Position numbers and translations under genes: made by a program
Origin: Neglectibacter sp. X58
GTDB taxonomy: Bacteria > Bacillota > Clostridia > Oscillospirales > Acutalibacteraceae
Length of the DNA stretch: 64,000 bases
Direction of reading: 5' to 3'
NCBI RefSeq assembly: GCF_009936035.1
Contig: NZ_QWEO01000001.1
Coordinates: 1 to 64,000 of the forward strand
Notes under the pieces: generated by a model
What the model saw: only the letters and a program-made list of their open reading frames with translations
Told to the model about the DNA's origin: nothing
Databases searched by the model: none
In this document: positions 40,840 through 48,676 of the stretch, one piece after another
Layout of the letters: the number at the start of each line of letters is the position of its first letter
How positions within the stretch are numbered: the first letter of the stretch is position 1

Positions 40840-41841
40840 ATGAACAACGTGATTTATTGCATGGCAGCGGTGCTGGGCTTCGGCGTAACGGCTTTCTTGG
40901 GCCGGTGGCTCATTCCCTTCCTGCACAAGCTGCATTTCGGGCAGACCATCCGGGAGATAGGCCCTAGCTGGCACAAGAACAAGCAGGGCACCCCCACCAT
41001 GGGCGGGCTGATGTTCATAATCGGCATCACTGCCGCCATGGCGGTGTGCGTGCCTGCCGCCCGGGGCATGGGATACGGAGAGACGCTTCTCATGCAGGTG
41101 CGGGTGCTGGGGGGCCTTGCCATGGCCCTGGCCTATGGGGCCATTGGGTTTATGGATGACTATATCGGCGTGGTGAAAAAGCGGAACCTGGGGCTGACCG
41201 AGCGCCAGAAGCTGGTGCTGCAGTTTGCCGTGGCGGCGGCATACCTTGCCTCCCTGGCTCTGGCGGGAGACACAACAGCCACCACAATCCCCTTTATAGG
41301 CCAAATAGACTTAGGCCCTGGCTACTATATCCTGGCGGCCATTTTGCTGGTGGGGCTTACAAACGCGGTGAACTTTACCGATGGCGTAGACGGCCTGAAC
41401 ACCACTGTCACCTTCTTTGCCTTTTTAAGCCTGGCCCTGTGCGCGGGGTTCCTCTCCATGACAGGCCTTTCCGTCCTGGGCGTTGCGGCGGCGGCAGCCT
41501 GCATTGGCTTTCTCATGTGGAACTTCCACCCCGCCAAGGTTTTCATGGGCGACACAGGCTCCCTGTTTTTAGGCGGCATGGTGGGGGCCTTGGCCTTTGG
41601 GCTGGATATGCCCATCCTGCTGCTGCCCATCGGCTTAGTCTATTGGGCGGAAATCCTTTCCGTGGTGCTGCAGGTCACTTATTTCAAGTCTACCCACGGC
41701 AAGCGCCTGTTTAAAATGTCCCCCATCCACCACCACTTTGAAATATGCGGCTGGTCTGAGGTGAAAATATGCACAGTTTTTGGCTTGGTGTCCCTTTTAG
41801 GGGGAGCCGTTGCCTTCTGCTGTGTGCTGTGGGGCGTATAG
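40840..41841 (+). CDS. mraY: Phospho-N-acetylmuramoyl-pentapeptide transferase
   Basis: This 333-residue integral membrane protein has the MraY motifs: GFMDDYIGVVKKRN, NAVNFTDGVDGLNTTV, FMGDTGSLFLGG and SPIHHHFEICGWSE (HHH). It makes lipid I from UDP-MurNAc-pentapeptide and undecaprenyl phosphate. murE, murF and murD, which often lie next to mraY, are not here. Confidence 0.96.
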   Translation: MNNVIYCMAAVLGFGVTAFLGRWLIPFLHKLHFGQTIREIGPSWHKNKQGTPTMGGLMFIIGITAAMAVCVPAARGMGYGETLLMQVRVLGGLAMALAYGAIGFMDDYIGVVKKRNLGLTERQKLVLQFAVAAAYLASLALAGDTTATTIPFIGQIDLGPGYYILAAILLVGLTNAVNFTDGVDGLNTTVTFFAFLSLALCAGFLSMTGLSVLGVAAAAACIGFLMWNFHPAKVFMGDTGSLFLGGMVGALAFGLDMPILLLPIGLVYWAEILSVVLQVTYFKSTHGKRLFKMSPIHHHFEICGWSEVKICTVFGLVSLLGGAVAFCCVLWGV

Positions 41842-41910
41842 CCCTGCCAGAGCCTGGACAGAATATAGCCATTAGAAGACAAAGCTACCTGATAGGAAGG
41901 AGGAATCCCC

Positions 41911-43173
41911 ATGGCAGCAGAAGGCAGGACGGCCCGGGGCCTGAGAAGGGTGCCCCAGTCCGCGCCGCCCCCCAGGGAGCGGCAGAGGGGAGGGGAGCCT
42001 GGAGACAGGCCCCGGCAGCGCCGCACCCGGTTAAAGTTCAAGATTTTCTCCCTGGGGCAGGGCCTGGATATGCCCCTGTTCGTGTTTATCATGGTGCTGC
42101 TGGCTGTGGGGCTTGTGATGCTCTTTTCCGCAAGCTATGCGGACAGCTATTACCGCCAGGGGGACAGCTATTACTATATCAGCCGCCAGGGCGGCTTTGC
42201 ACTGGCAGGAACGGCGGCCATGCTGCTCATCTCCACCTTTGACTACCACCAGTTCCACAAGCTGGCCCTGCCCATTCTTGGCGTATCCGTGCTGCTGCTG
42301 ATCATTGTGCTTGCCTTTAAAGGCACTTCCCTGGCGCCTGTGGAGGGTGTTGCCAACCGATGGCTGGATTTCGACCCCCTGCCCATCCGTTTCCAGCCTT
42401 CAGAGGTGGCGAAGTTTGCCCTTATTTTAATGTTTGCCCACCTTATTTCCCAAAACGCCGCCAGAATGCATACCTTTCGGTATGGCGTGGTGCCTTTTGT
42501 GGGCCTTATGGCCCTGATAGCCGGGCTTATTGCTTTGGAGCACCATCTTTCCGCCACCCTCATTATCCTTTTGCTGGGCGCTTCTTTGATGTTTGTAGGG
42601 GGAACGCGGGTGCGGTGGTTTGTCATTGGAGGCTCCATTATCCTTGCGGCCCTTATTCTGATGCTGGCCTTTGGCGGCAGCTATCAGACAGACCGCGTGG
42701 TGGGCTGGCTGGATCCCTTTAACGCGCCGGAGGGCGTGGACACCTACCAAACCCGGCAGTCTTTATACGCCATCGGCTCCGGCGGCTTTTTAGGCTTGGG
42801 GCTGGGGCAGTCCCGGCAGAAATATTTATATCTGCCCGCCCCCCAGAACGATTTTATTTTCGCCATTGTCTGCGAGGAATTGGGCATGGTGGGGGCGCTG
42901 GTGATTATGGTGCTGTTCGGGATGCTGATTTGGCGGGGCGTATATGTTTCCTTAAAGGCCAAGGATCGCTTCGGGATGCTCCTGGGGCTGGGCATTACCT
43001 TCCAAATAGGCATACAGGCGGTGCTGAACATCTGCGTGGTGACAAACACCATCCCAAACACAGGCATCAGCCTGCCCTTTTTCAGCTATGGGGGCACAGC
43101 GCTTTTGATGCTGCTGGGGGAGATGGGCGTGCTTCTGAACATTTCCCGCAGTGCCAGCGTGGAAAAGACATAG
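41911..43173 (+). CDS. ftsW: FtsW/SpoVE-family glycan polymerase
   Basis: This 420-residue SEDS protein has about ten membrane helices and the family motifs FQPSEVAKFALI, YQTRQSLYAIGSGGFLGLGLGQSRQKYLYLPAPQNDFIFAIVCEELG and NTIPNTGISLPFFSYGGTAL. A basic, Pro/Arg-rich N-terminal extension of about 45 residues is unusual. It polymerises lipid II with its cognate class B PBP encoded two genes upstream. The ribosome site is AAGGAGGAAT. Confidence 0.94.
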   Translation: MAAEGRTARGLRRVPQSAPPPRERQRGGEPGDRPRQRRTRLKFKIFSLGQGLDMPLFVFIMVLLAVGLVMLFSASYADSYYRQGDSYYYISRQGGFALAGTAAMLLISTFDYHQFHKLALPILGVSVLLLIIVLAFKGTSLAPVEGVANRWLDFDPLPIRFQPSEVAKFALILMFAHLISQNAARMHTFRYGVVPFVGLMALIAGLIALEHHLSATLIILLLGASLMFVGGTRVRWFVIGGSIILAALILMLAFGGSYQTDRVVGWLDPFNAPEGVDTYQTRQSLYAIGSGGFLGLGLGQSRQKYLYLPAPQNDFIFAIVCEELGMVGALVIMVLFGMLIWRGVYVSLKAKDRFGMLLGLGITFQIGIQAVLNICVVTNTIPNTGISLPFFSYGGTALLMLLGEMGVLLNISRSASVEKT

Positions 43174-43327
43174 GGCTTGCCGGTTTTAAGAATCGCACCG
43201 AGTGCAGGGGCAAAACCCTTGCGCCCGGTGCCCTTCCCATATTTTCAGGAACCAGGTATTGATTTATGGCCGGCTGGCCGTTACAATAAGGTGGAAAGCA
43301 CATCACTTTTGAAAGGATCGTGGGGAC

Positions 43328-44455
43328 ATGAAAGTATTGTTTACAGGCGGCGGCACGGCAGGGCACATTAACCCGGCCCTGGCTGTGGCGGGATATCTGC
43401 GCAAAAAAGAGCCGGACACGGAAATTCTGTATGTGGGCAACCGGGGCGGCATGGAGGAACGGCTGGTGGCAAAGGCGGGGTATCCCATGCAGACCATCAC
43501 CATCTCCGGCTTCCAGCGCAGGATAACCCCTAAAAACCTGATGCGCAACGCCCAGACTGTGGTGCGCATGTTCACTGCCAGCAGCGAGGCCCACCGCATT
43601 ATCAAGGAGTTTGCCCCGGACGTGTGCGTGGGCACCGGCGGCTATGTAAGCGGCCCGGTGATACGGGAAGCCGCAAGGCTCCATATTCCCTGCGTCATAC
43701 ATGAGTCCAACGCCTATCCCGGGGTGACCACCCGGATGCTGGCAAAATCCGTCCATGCGGTAATGCTGGCTGTGCCTGACGCCAAGAATTATTTCGACCA
43801 CTCCGTAAACTGCATTGTCACCGGGAACCCTGTGCGGGGGGAGGTGCTCTCTGCCCAGCGGGAGGAGTCCCGCAAGGCCCTGGGGCTGGACGAGCGCCCC
43901 CTGGTGCTGTCCTTCGGGGGAAGCCTGGGGGCCTCTGCCCTAAACCGGGCCGCCGCTTGGATGCTGGCCCAGAGCGCGAAAAAAGGCGAGGTGCAGCATA
44001 TCCATGGATACGGCACCCATGACGAAAAATTTATGGATGAACTGCGGGAGTTTGGCTTTGACCAAGCCGCAAGCCCTCAGATACGCCTTTTGGAATACAT
44101 CGACAACATGCCCCAGTGCCTTTCCGCCGCGGATCTGGTGATTGGCAGGGCTGGGGCCATGACCCTGACGGAGATAGAGGCCAAGGCTAAAGCCTCCATC
44201 CTGGTGCCCTCTCCCAATGTGGCGGAAAACCATCAGTTCCACAACGCCATGGCCCTGGTGCGCCGGGGTGCGGCGGAGATTATAGAGGAAAAGGACTTGA
44301 CAGGGGAGGCTTTGTGGGCCAAGGTGGAGGAAATCCTGGCAGACCCCCAGCGCCTGAAATCCCTGGGGGAAAACGCGGGGAAGCTGGAGATCCTGGACGC
44401 CAGCGAGCGGATTTACCGCACCATTAAGGCGGCCTGCGCGGCCGGGAAACAATAA
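43328..44455 (+). CDS. murG: UDP-GlcNAc:lipid I N-acetylglucosamine transferase
   Basis: This 375-residue GT28 glycosyltransferase begins KVLFTGGGTAGHINPALAVAGYL and has SFGGSLGASALNRAA, LEYIDNMPQCLSAADLVIGRAGAMTLTEIEAKAKASILVPSPNVAENHQFHNA. It converts lipid I to lipid II at the inner membrane face. A hairpin (gcaccg / cggtgc, 43197-43232) lies in the gap after ftsW. Confidence 0.95.
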   Translation: MKVLFTGGGTAGHINPALAVAGYLRKKEPDTEILYVGNRGGMEERLVAKAGYPMQTITISGFQRRITPKNLMRNAQTVVRMFTASSEAHRIIKEFAPDVCVGTGGYVSGPVIREAARLHIPCVIHESNAYPGVTTRMLAKSVHAVMLAVPDAKNYFDHSVNCIVTGNPVRGEVLSAQREESRKALGLDERPLVLSFGGSLGASALNRAAAWMLAQSAKKGEVQHIHGYGTHDEKFMDELREFGFDQAASPQIRLLEYIDNMPQCLSAADLVIGRAGAMTLTEIEAKAKASILVPSPNVAENHQFHNAMALVRRGAAEIIEEKDLTGEALWAKVEEILADPQRLKSLGENAGKLEILDASERIYRTIKAACAAGKQ

Positions 44456-44465
44456 GGAGAAGGCC

Positions 44466-44840
44466 ATGGAGAAAATCACTCTCTGCGGAGACGACTGCCT
44501 TGCCTGCCCCCGCTATAATGCCCATAGCCAGGAAGAACAGAAAAAAGTTGCCTAGCTGTGGTACCGGACGGGGATGCGGAACAGCGTTGTCCCGCCGGAG
44601 GAGATGGCCTGCACAGGCTGCTCCTCCCACAAGGAATGTACATACGGCTTAACGGACTGCACTAAGGCCCATGGCGTGGAAAAGTGCAGCCAGTGCGGGG
44701 CATTCCCCTGCGGGAAGATAGAGTCTGTGCTGGAGAAATCGGCAAAAATCCAGAAAAAATGCCGGGCCGTGTGCAGCCTGGCAGAGTATGCCGCCCTGGA
44801 GAAAGCCTTTTTCCATAAGGAAGAAAATCTGCGGAAATAG
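44466..44840 (+). pseudogene. DUF3795-type Cys-rich gene interrupted by an amber codon
   Basis: An ATG behind AAGGAGAAGG starts MEKITLCGDDCLACPRYNAHSQEEQKKVA, then TAG (44553-44555), and the same frame continues LWYRTGMRNS...EEMACTGCSSHKECTYG...DCTKAHGVEKCSQCGAFPCGKI to the end at 44840. The cysteine spacing fits DUF3795 zinc/Fe-S-binding proteins, where the interrupted position is normally Glu in a KVAELWYR-like segment, so a single GAG-to-TAG change explains the break. The other genes here use TAG as a normal stop, so readthrough is not expected. A sequencing error is possible. Confidence 0.82.
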
Positions 44841-44916
44841 GGGCGGGCGCTTCGGCAATCACCGATTTGGGAACATTTCATATGATAGCGTATGCTAACA
44901 AATCGAGGTGTTCCCT

Positions 44917-46164
44917 ATGATTATTATTGACGGCCCTGCGGAACTCTGCGGGGAAATCAGCATCCAGGGGGCCAAGAACAGCGCGCTGCCTATTTTGGCG
45001 GCAACGGTTCTGTGCAAGGGCCAAAGCGTGCTGCACAACTGCCCCGACCTGACGGACGTGGAAACGGCTGTACGCATTTTGGAGCACTTGGGGTGCCGCT
45101 GCGCCCGGGAAGGCTCTGATCTGGTTGTGGACAACGCCATGACCGGCTGCGAGGTGCCCCAGGAGCTTATGCGGGAAATGCGATCGTCCATTGTGTTTTT
45201 GGGTGCCATTGTCTCCCGGTGCGGGGAGGCCAGGCTCTGCTTCCCCGGCGGCTGCGAACTGGGGCCGCGGCCCATTGACCTGCATATCTCCTCCCTGCAG
45301 AAGCTGGGGGTGGAGATTGAGGAAAGGGGCGGGTGCCTCCAGTGCCAGGCGCCGGGGGGCATCCAAGGGGCCTATGTGTCCCTTTCCTTCCCCAGCGTGG
45401 GCGCTACAGAAAACCTGATGCTGGCAGCGGTGTGCTCCAAGGGTACTACCATTATCGCGAACGCTGCCAGGGAGCCGGAAATCGCCGATCTTGCCGCCTA
45501 TCTCAACCGCTGCGGCGGGCGCATTTATGGGGCGGGGGAGAGCTGCGTCATCATTGACGGGGTGAAGGAGCTTTTCGGCAGCGAGCACAGGATGATGCCC
45601 GACCGCATTGTTTCCGCCACCTACATGGCTGCGGCAGCAGTGACGGGAGGGAGCGTTACCCTGCGGGACGTGGATAACGCCCACATCCTGCCCATGCTTT
45701 CCCCCTTTGAGGAATCGGGCTGCGAGGTGCGGCAGATGGGCGGAAGCCTGAATATCATGGCCCCCCGCAGGCTTATGCCGGTAAAACATATCCGCACCAT
45801 GCCATATCCCGGCTTTCCTACAGACGCCCAGCCAGTGGTAATGAGCATGGCGGCAGTGGGCAGCGGCACCAGCGTCTTTGTGGAAAACATATTTGAGAAC
45901 CGCTACCGCCATGCAGAAGGCCTGCAGCGGCTGGGGGCGAAAATTAAGGTGGAAGGAAAGGTTGCCATTGTAGAGGGGGTGGACCGCCTGGCAGGCGCGC
46001 CGGTGGAGGCGTGGGATCTGCGGGGCGGGGCAGCCCTGGTGGTGGCGGGCCTTGCGGCCCGGGGCCGCACAGAAATTGAAGGGGTGGAATACATCCGCCG
46101 GGGCTATGAAGATATTGCCGGGAACCTTGCGCTTCTGGGGGCAAGGATCCGGGAGGCGGACTGA
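44917..46164 (+). CDS. murA: UDP-N-acetylglucosamine 1-carboxyvinyltransferase
   Basis: This 415-residue EPSP-synthase-fold enzyme has IQGAKNSALPILAAT at the start and the catalytic loop cysteine C113 in FPGGCELGPRPIDLHI, so fosfomycin sensitivity is expected. It transfers enolpyruvate from PEP to UDP-GlcNAc, the first committed step of peptidoglycan synthesis. I chose ATG 44917 with GAGGTG at 6 bp. Its place after murG is common in Clostridia. Confidence 0.95.
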   Translation: MIIIDGPAELCGEISIQGAKNSALPILAATVLCKGQSVLHNCPDLTDVETAVRILEHLGCRCAREGSDLVVDNAMTGCEVPQELMREMRSSIVFLGAIVSRCGEARLCFPGGCELGPRPIDLHISSLQKLGVEIEERGGCLQCQAPGGIQGAYVSLSFPSVGATENLMLAAVCSKGTTIIANAAREPEIADLAAYLNRCGGRIYGAGESCVIIDGVKELFGSEHRMMPDRIVSATYMAAAAVTGGSVTLRDVDNAHILPMLSPFEESGCEVRQMGGSLNIMAPRRLMPVKHIRTMPYPGFPTDAQPVVMSMAAVGSGTSVFVENIFENRYRHAEGLQRLGAKIKVEGKVAIVEGVDRLAGAPVEAWDLRGGAALVVAGLAARGRTEIEGVEYIRRGYEDIAGNLALLGARIREAD

Positions 46165-46207
46165 AATAAATCGCTTTTAGGATGTAAAAAAGAAAGGGGG
46201 AGCGGCT

Positions 46208-47497
46208 ATGGCGCAGAACAGGAAGCCCAGGCGGGGGTTTTGGGATGGGGACGATTTTGTGGATATCCGCTCCCATTCAGACGGGGAAGTGCCTCAAAGG
46301 GCGCGGCCCCTGAAAGAAACCGGGAACCGCCGGCCCCGCTCCCAGCAAAGGCCCGCGCCCCCCGGCAGGCCCAGGCCTGCCGGGGACAGAGCGTCTGCCC
46401 AGGAGCGTCCTGTCCGTCCGCCTCAGCCAGGGGGAAGGCCTGCCCGCCCAGGCCAGCGCCCCCTGAAAGAGGCCGGGAACCGCCGGCCCCGCTCCCAGCA
46501 AAGACCCGCGCCTGCCCGTCCGCCCCAGCCAGGGGGAAGGCCTGTCCGCCCGGGCCAGCGCCCCCGGCCCGGGAAGGCTCCTGCCCCTAAGCGTCCGCCC
46601 CAGCCCCGCAAGCGCAGGCCTCCCATGAAAAAAGGCCTGCGCCGCCTGCTGATGCTGGGCGGAATATTTGTTATGCTGGCGGTTACCTGTGTGCTGGCAA
46701 TCTCCCTGCTGTTTAAAATTTCTGAAATCACTGTTACCGGGGATGTGGTGTATCAGACAGAGGACATCCTGCGCCTGTGTGAATATGAGGTGGGGGATAA
46801 TCTGTTTTTCATCACCACCAGCGACCGGGTGAAAAAGCTGAAAGCCCAGCTTCCCTACATTGCGGATGTGGAGATACGCCGCCACATTCCAGGCACCCTG
46901 GAAATCCACATCACAGGCACACAGGTGGCTTGCTGTGTTTTTTCAGAAGGCATGTGGCTTTATGTCAGCGGGGAAGGGAAAATATTGGAAACTCAGCCAG
47001 AGCCTCGGGAAGGCGTTATGCGCATTGAGGGGCTTGCACCCCAAAACCCCCAGGCGGGGGGGATGGTGCAGGTGGAGGATAAGGGCCTGCAGGAAGCCTA
47101 TTCCACGATTCTGGAAAAAATTGTGGAATTGGGGGCCTGGGGGGAGTTCACCCGCCTGGACATCACAGACCCTTATAACATCACCTTGTGGTATCAGGAC
47201 AGGGTGGAATGCAAGCTGGGCAACGCCGCAGAACTGGATTACAAGGTGCAGTTTGGCTATAAGCTTCTGCGGGAAGGCCATATAGGGGAGGATCAGACAG
47301 GGGTCTTAGACCTTTCCTATGCAGACGTGCGCCGGGCAGGGTTTACCTCCCAGCCTGTGGATCCTGCGGGGCAGGCTTCCCCGGCGTCGGCTTCAGGCGG
47401 CGAATCACAGCCGGAGGAGGGAGAAAGCCCGGACAGCAGTACAGAAGAGGAATCCGGCGGCAGGGGGGACGATATCCCTGACGAACCTATAGGCTAG
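46208..47497 (+). CDS. ftsQ: FtsQ/DivIB-like division protein with repetitive Pro/Arg N-terminus
   Basis: This 429-residue protein has a cytosolic N-terminus of about 140 residues, extremely rich in Pro, Arg and Gly. The block RPLKE(T/A)GNRRPRSQQRPAP appears twice, 51 residues apart (residues 33 and 84). One transmembrane helix follows (about 147-170), then a POTRA domain (ITVTGDVVYQTEDILRLCEYEVGDNLF), a beta domain and a Ser/Glu-rich tail. POTRA plus topology plus position after murA supports FtsQ/DivIB, which joins FtsL and DivIC at the septum. The long basic tail could contact nucleic acid or lipids; that is inference. Confidence 0.85.
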   Translation: MAQNRKPRRGFWDGDDFVDIRSHSDGEVPQRARPLKETGNRRPRSQQRPAPPGRPRPAGDRASAQERPVRPPQPGGRPARPGQRPLKEAGNRRPRSQQRPAPARPPQPGGRPVRPGQRPRPGKAPAPKRPPQPRKRRPPMKKGLRRLLMLGGIFVMLAVTCVLAISLLFKISEITVTGDVVYQTEDILRLCEYEVGDNLFFITTSDRVKKLKAQLPYIADVEIRRHIPGTLEIHITGTQVACCVFSEGMWLYVSGEGKILETQPEPREGVMRIEGLAPQNPQAGGMVQVEDKGLQEAYSTILEKIVELGAWGEFTRLDITDPYNITLWYQDRVECKLGNAAELDYKVQFGYKLLREGHIGEDQTGVLDLSYADVRRAGFTSQPVDPAGQASPASASGGESQPEEGESPDSSTEEESGGRGDDIPDEPIG

Positions 47498-47516
47498 GGA
47501 AAGAAGGACAGGCGGC

Positions 47517-48317
47517 ATGAAAACGATAACGTGTAAAAAAGATGGTACAAATTTGGATTGCGTGGTTTTTGGGAAGGGGGCGAAAACGCTCGTCCTAATC
47601 CCCGGCTTGAGCTTCCAGCGGGTGAAAGGCGCGGCGCTCCCCCTGGCTTATATGTACCGCGCTTTCACAAAAGACTATACAGTATACGTTATGGATAAAA
47701 AGGATACTGTGCCGGACGGGTACACCATCAGGGATATGGCGGAGGATACTGCTTTTATGATGGAATACCTGCGCCTGTCCGCCGCGGATGTGGTGGGCGT
47801 GTCCCAAGGCGGCATGATAGCCCAGTATCTTGCGATACGCCATCCCGGCCTGGTGCATAAGCTGGTGCTTTGCGTTACCGCGTCCAGGATAAGCGAAACC
47901 ATGGAAAAAGCTATAAACAGATGGATTTGGCTGGCGCGGGAAGGGGATTATGCGGGGCTTGTGGCTGATATGTTTGAGAAAATGTATTCAGAGGCGTATA
48001 GGAAAAAGAACAGGCGGCTGATCCCCCTCCTTTCCAGAATTGGCAGGCCCAAAGACTACAGCCGTTTTATTGCCCTTGCAGAAGCCTGCCTGACCTGCAA
48101 CGCCTACCCGGAGCTGCATCAGATCTCCTGCCCCGCTTTTGTCATCGGCGGAAAAGAAGATCAGGTGGCTGCAGGCTCTGCGTCGGAAGAAATCGCCGGG
48201 AAGCTTTCCTGTGAAATCTATATGTATGAGGCCTTGGGCCATGCCGCCTATGAGGAAGCAAAGGATTTCAACCAGCGCATCCTCCGGTTTTTGCAGGAGC
48301 CCTGTTTTCGGCCTTGA
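47517..48317 (+). CDS. Alpha/beta hydrolase
   Basis: This 266-residue protein has the oxyanion-hole region VLIPGLSFQR, the nucleophile elbow GVSQGGMIAQYLA, a candidate Asp in GGKEDQVAAG and the catalytic His in EALGHAAYEEA. The substrate is unknown. It is 19 bp behind ftsQ but has no role in division that I can see. Its codon use is slightly more AT-rich at the start, which hints at later addition to the cluster. Confidence 0.85.
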   Translation: MKTITCKKDGTNLDCVVFGKGAKTLVLIPGLSFQRVKGAALPLAYMYRAFTKDYTVYVMDKKDTVPDGYTIRDMAEDTAFMMEYLRLSAADVVGVSQGGMIAQYLAIRHPGLVHKLVLCVTASRISETMEKAINRWIWLAREGDYAGLVADMFEKMYSEAYRKKNRRLIPLLSRIGRPKDYSRFIALAEACLTCNAYPELHQISCPAFVIGGKEDQVAAGSASEEIAGKLSCEIYMYEALGHAAYEEAKDFNQRILRFLQEPCFRP

Positions 48318-48343
48318 CTTGCCGGAAAAAATGGTGTACAATA
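48315..48343 (+). promoter_or_regulatory. Promoter of the ileS transcript
   Basis: TTGACT (48315-48320), a 17-bp spacer and TACAAT (48338-48343). The -35 overlaps the end of the hydrolase gene. Confidence 0.85.
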
Positions 48344-48350
48344 CCCCCAA

Positions 48351-48632
48351 TAGGACGAAAGACTGTGACGGAGACAGGCGCGGCGGCGCGAAAATCCCAG
48401 AGAGCCGGCGGCAGGTGCAAGCCGGCATGAGTAGCCCGCAGGCGTATCCCTCCCAAGTCGCAAGCTGAAAAGGAAGGCGCGGTAGCGTTTCCCCAGTAAG
48501 CGCAGCCGGCTCCCCGCCGTTACCGGGGCGTGTATGTACGCAGGCGCGCAGCCTGTGCGATACGCCGAAATGGGTGGTACAGCGAAGGTTTTTGCCCTCG
48601 TCCCGTTTGCGCGGGACGAGGGCTTTTTGCGT
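48351..48632 (+). promoter_or_regulatory. T-box riboswitch of ileS
   Basis: Stem I shows the AG-bulge motif cagagagccggcgg and the apical loop aggtgcaagccgg. The specifier is probably ATC (48446-48448), an isoleucine codon matching the downstream gene. The T-box reads tgggtggtacagcg (about 48571-48584), and the terminator stem ccctcgtcccg / cgggacgaggg with T5 ends near 48630. Uncharged tRNA-Ile would stabilise the antiterminator. Confidence 0.92.
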
Positions 48633-48676
48633 ATCAGATGGCTTTCGGCAGAAATTTTGAAAGGAAGGCGGAAAAA

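Noticed and set aside
44553-44555. Amber codon read as an amino acid (suppression or pyrrolysine)
   Set aside because: TAG ends many intact genes here (mraZ, rsmD, ftsW, the PBP gene, cdsA), and no recoding element or tRNA is visible.
48530-48676. N-terminal extension of IleRS
   Set aside because: The extra codons lie inside the T-box antiterminator and terminator region; the start at 48677 has its own ribosome site.
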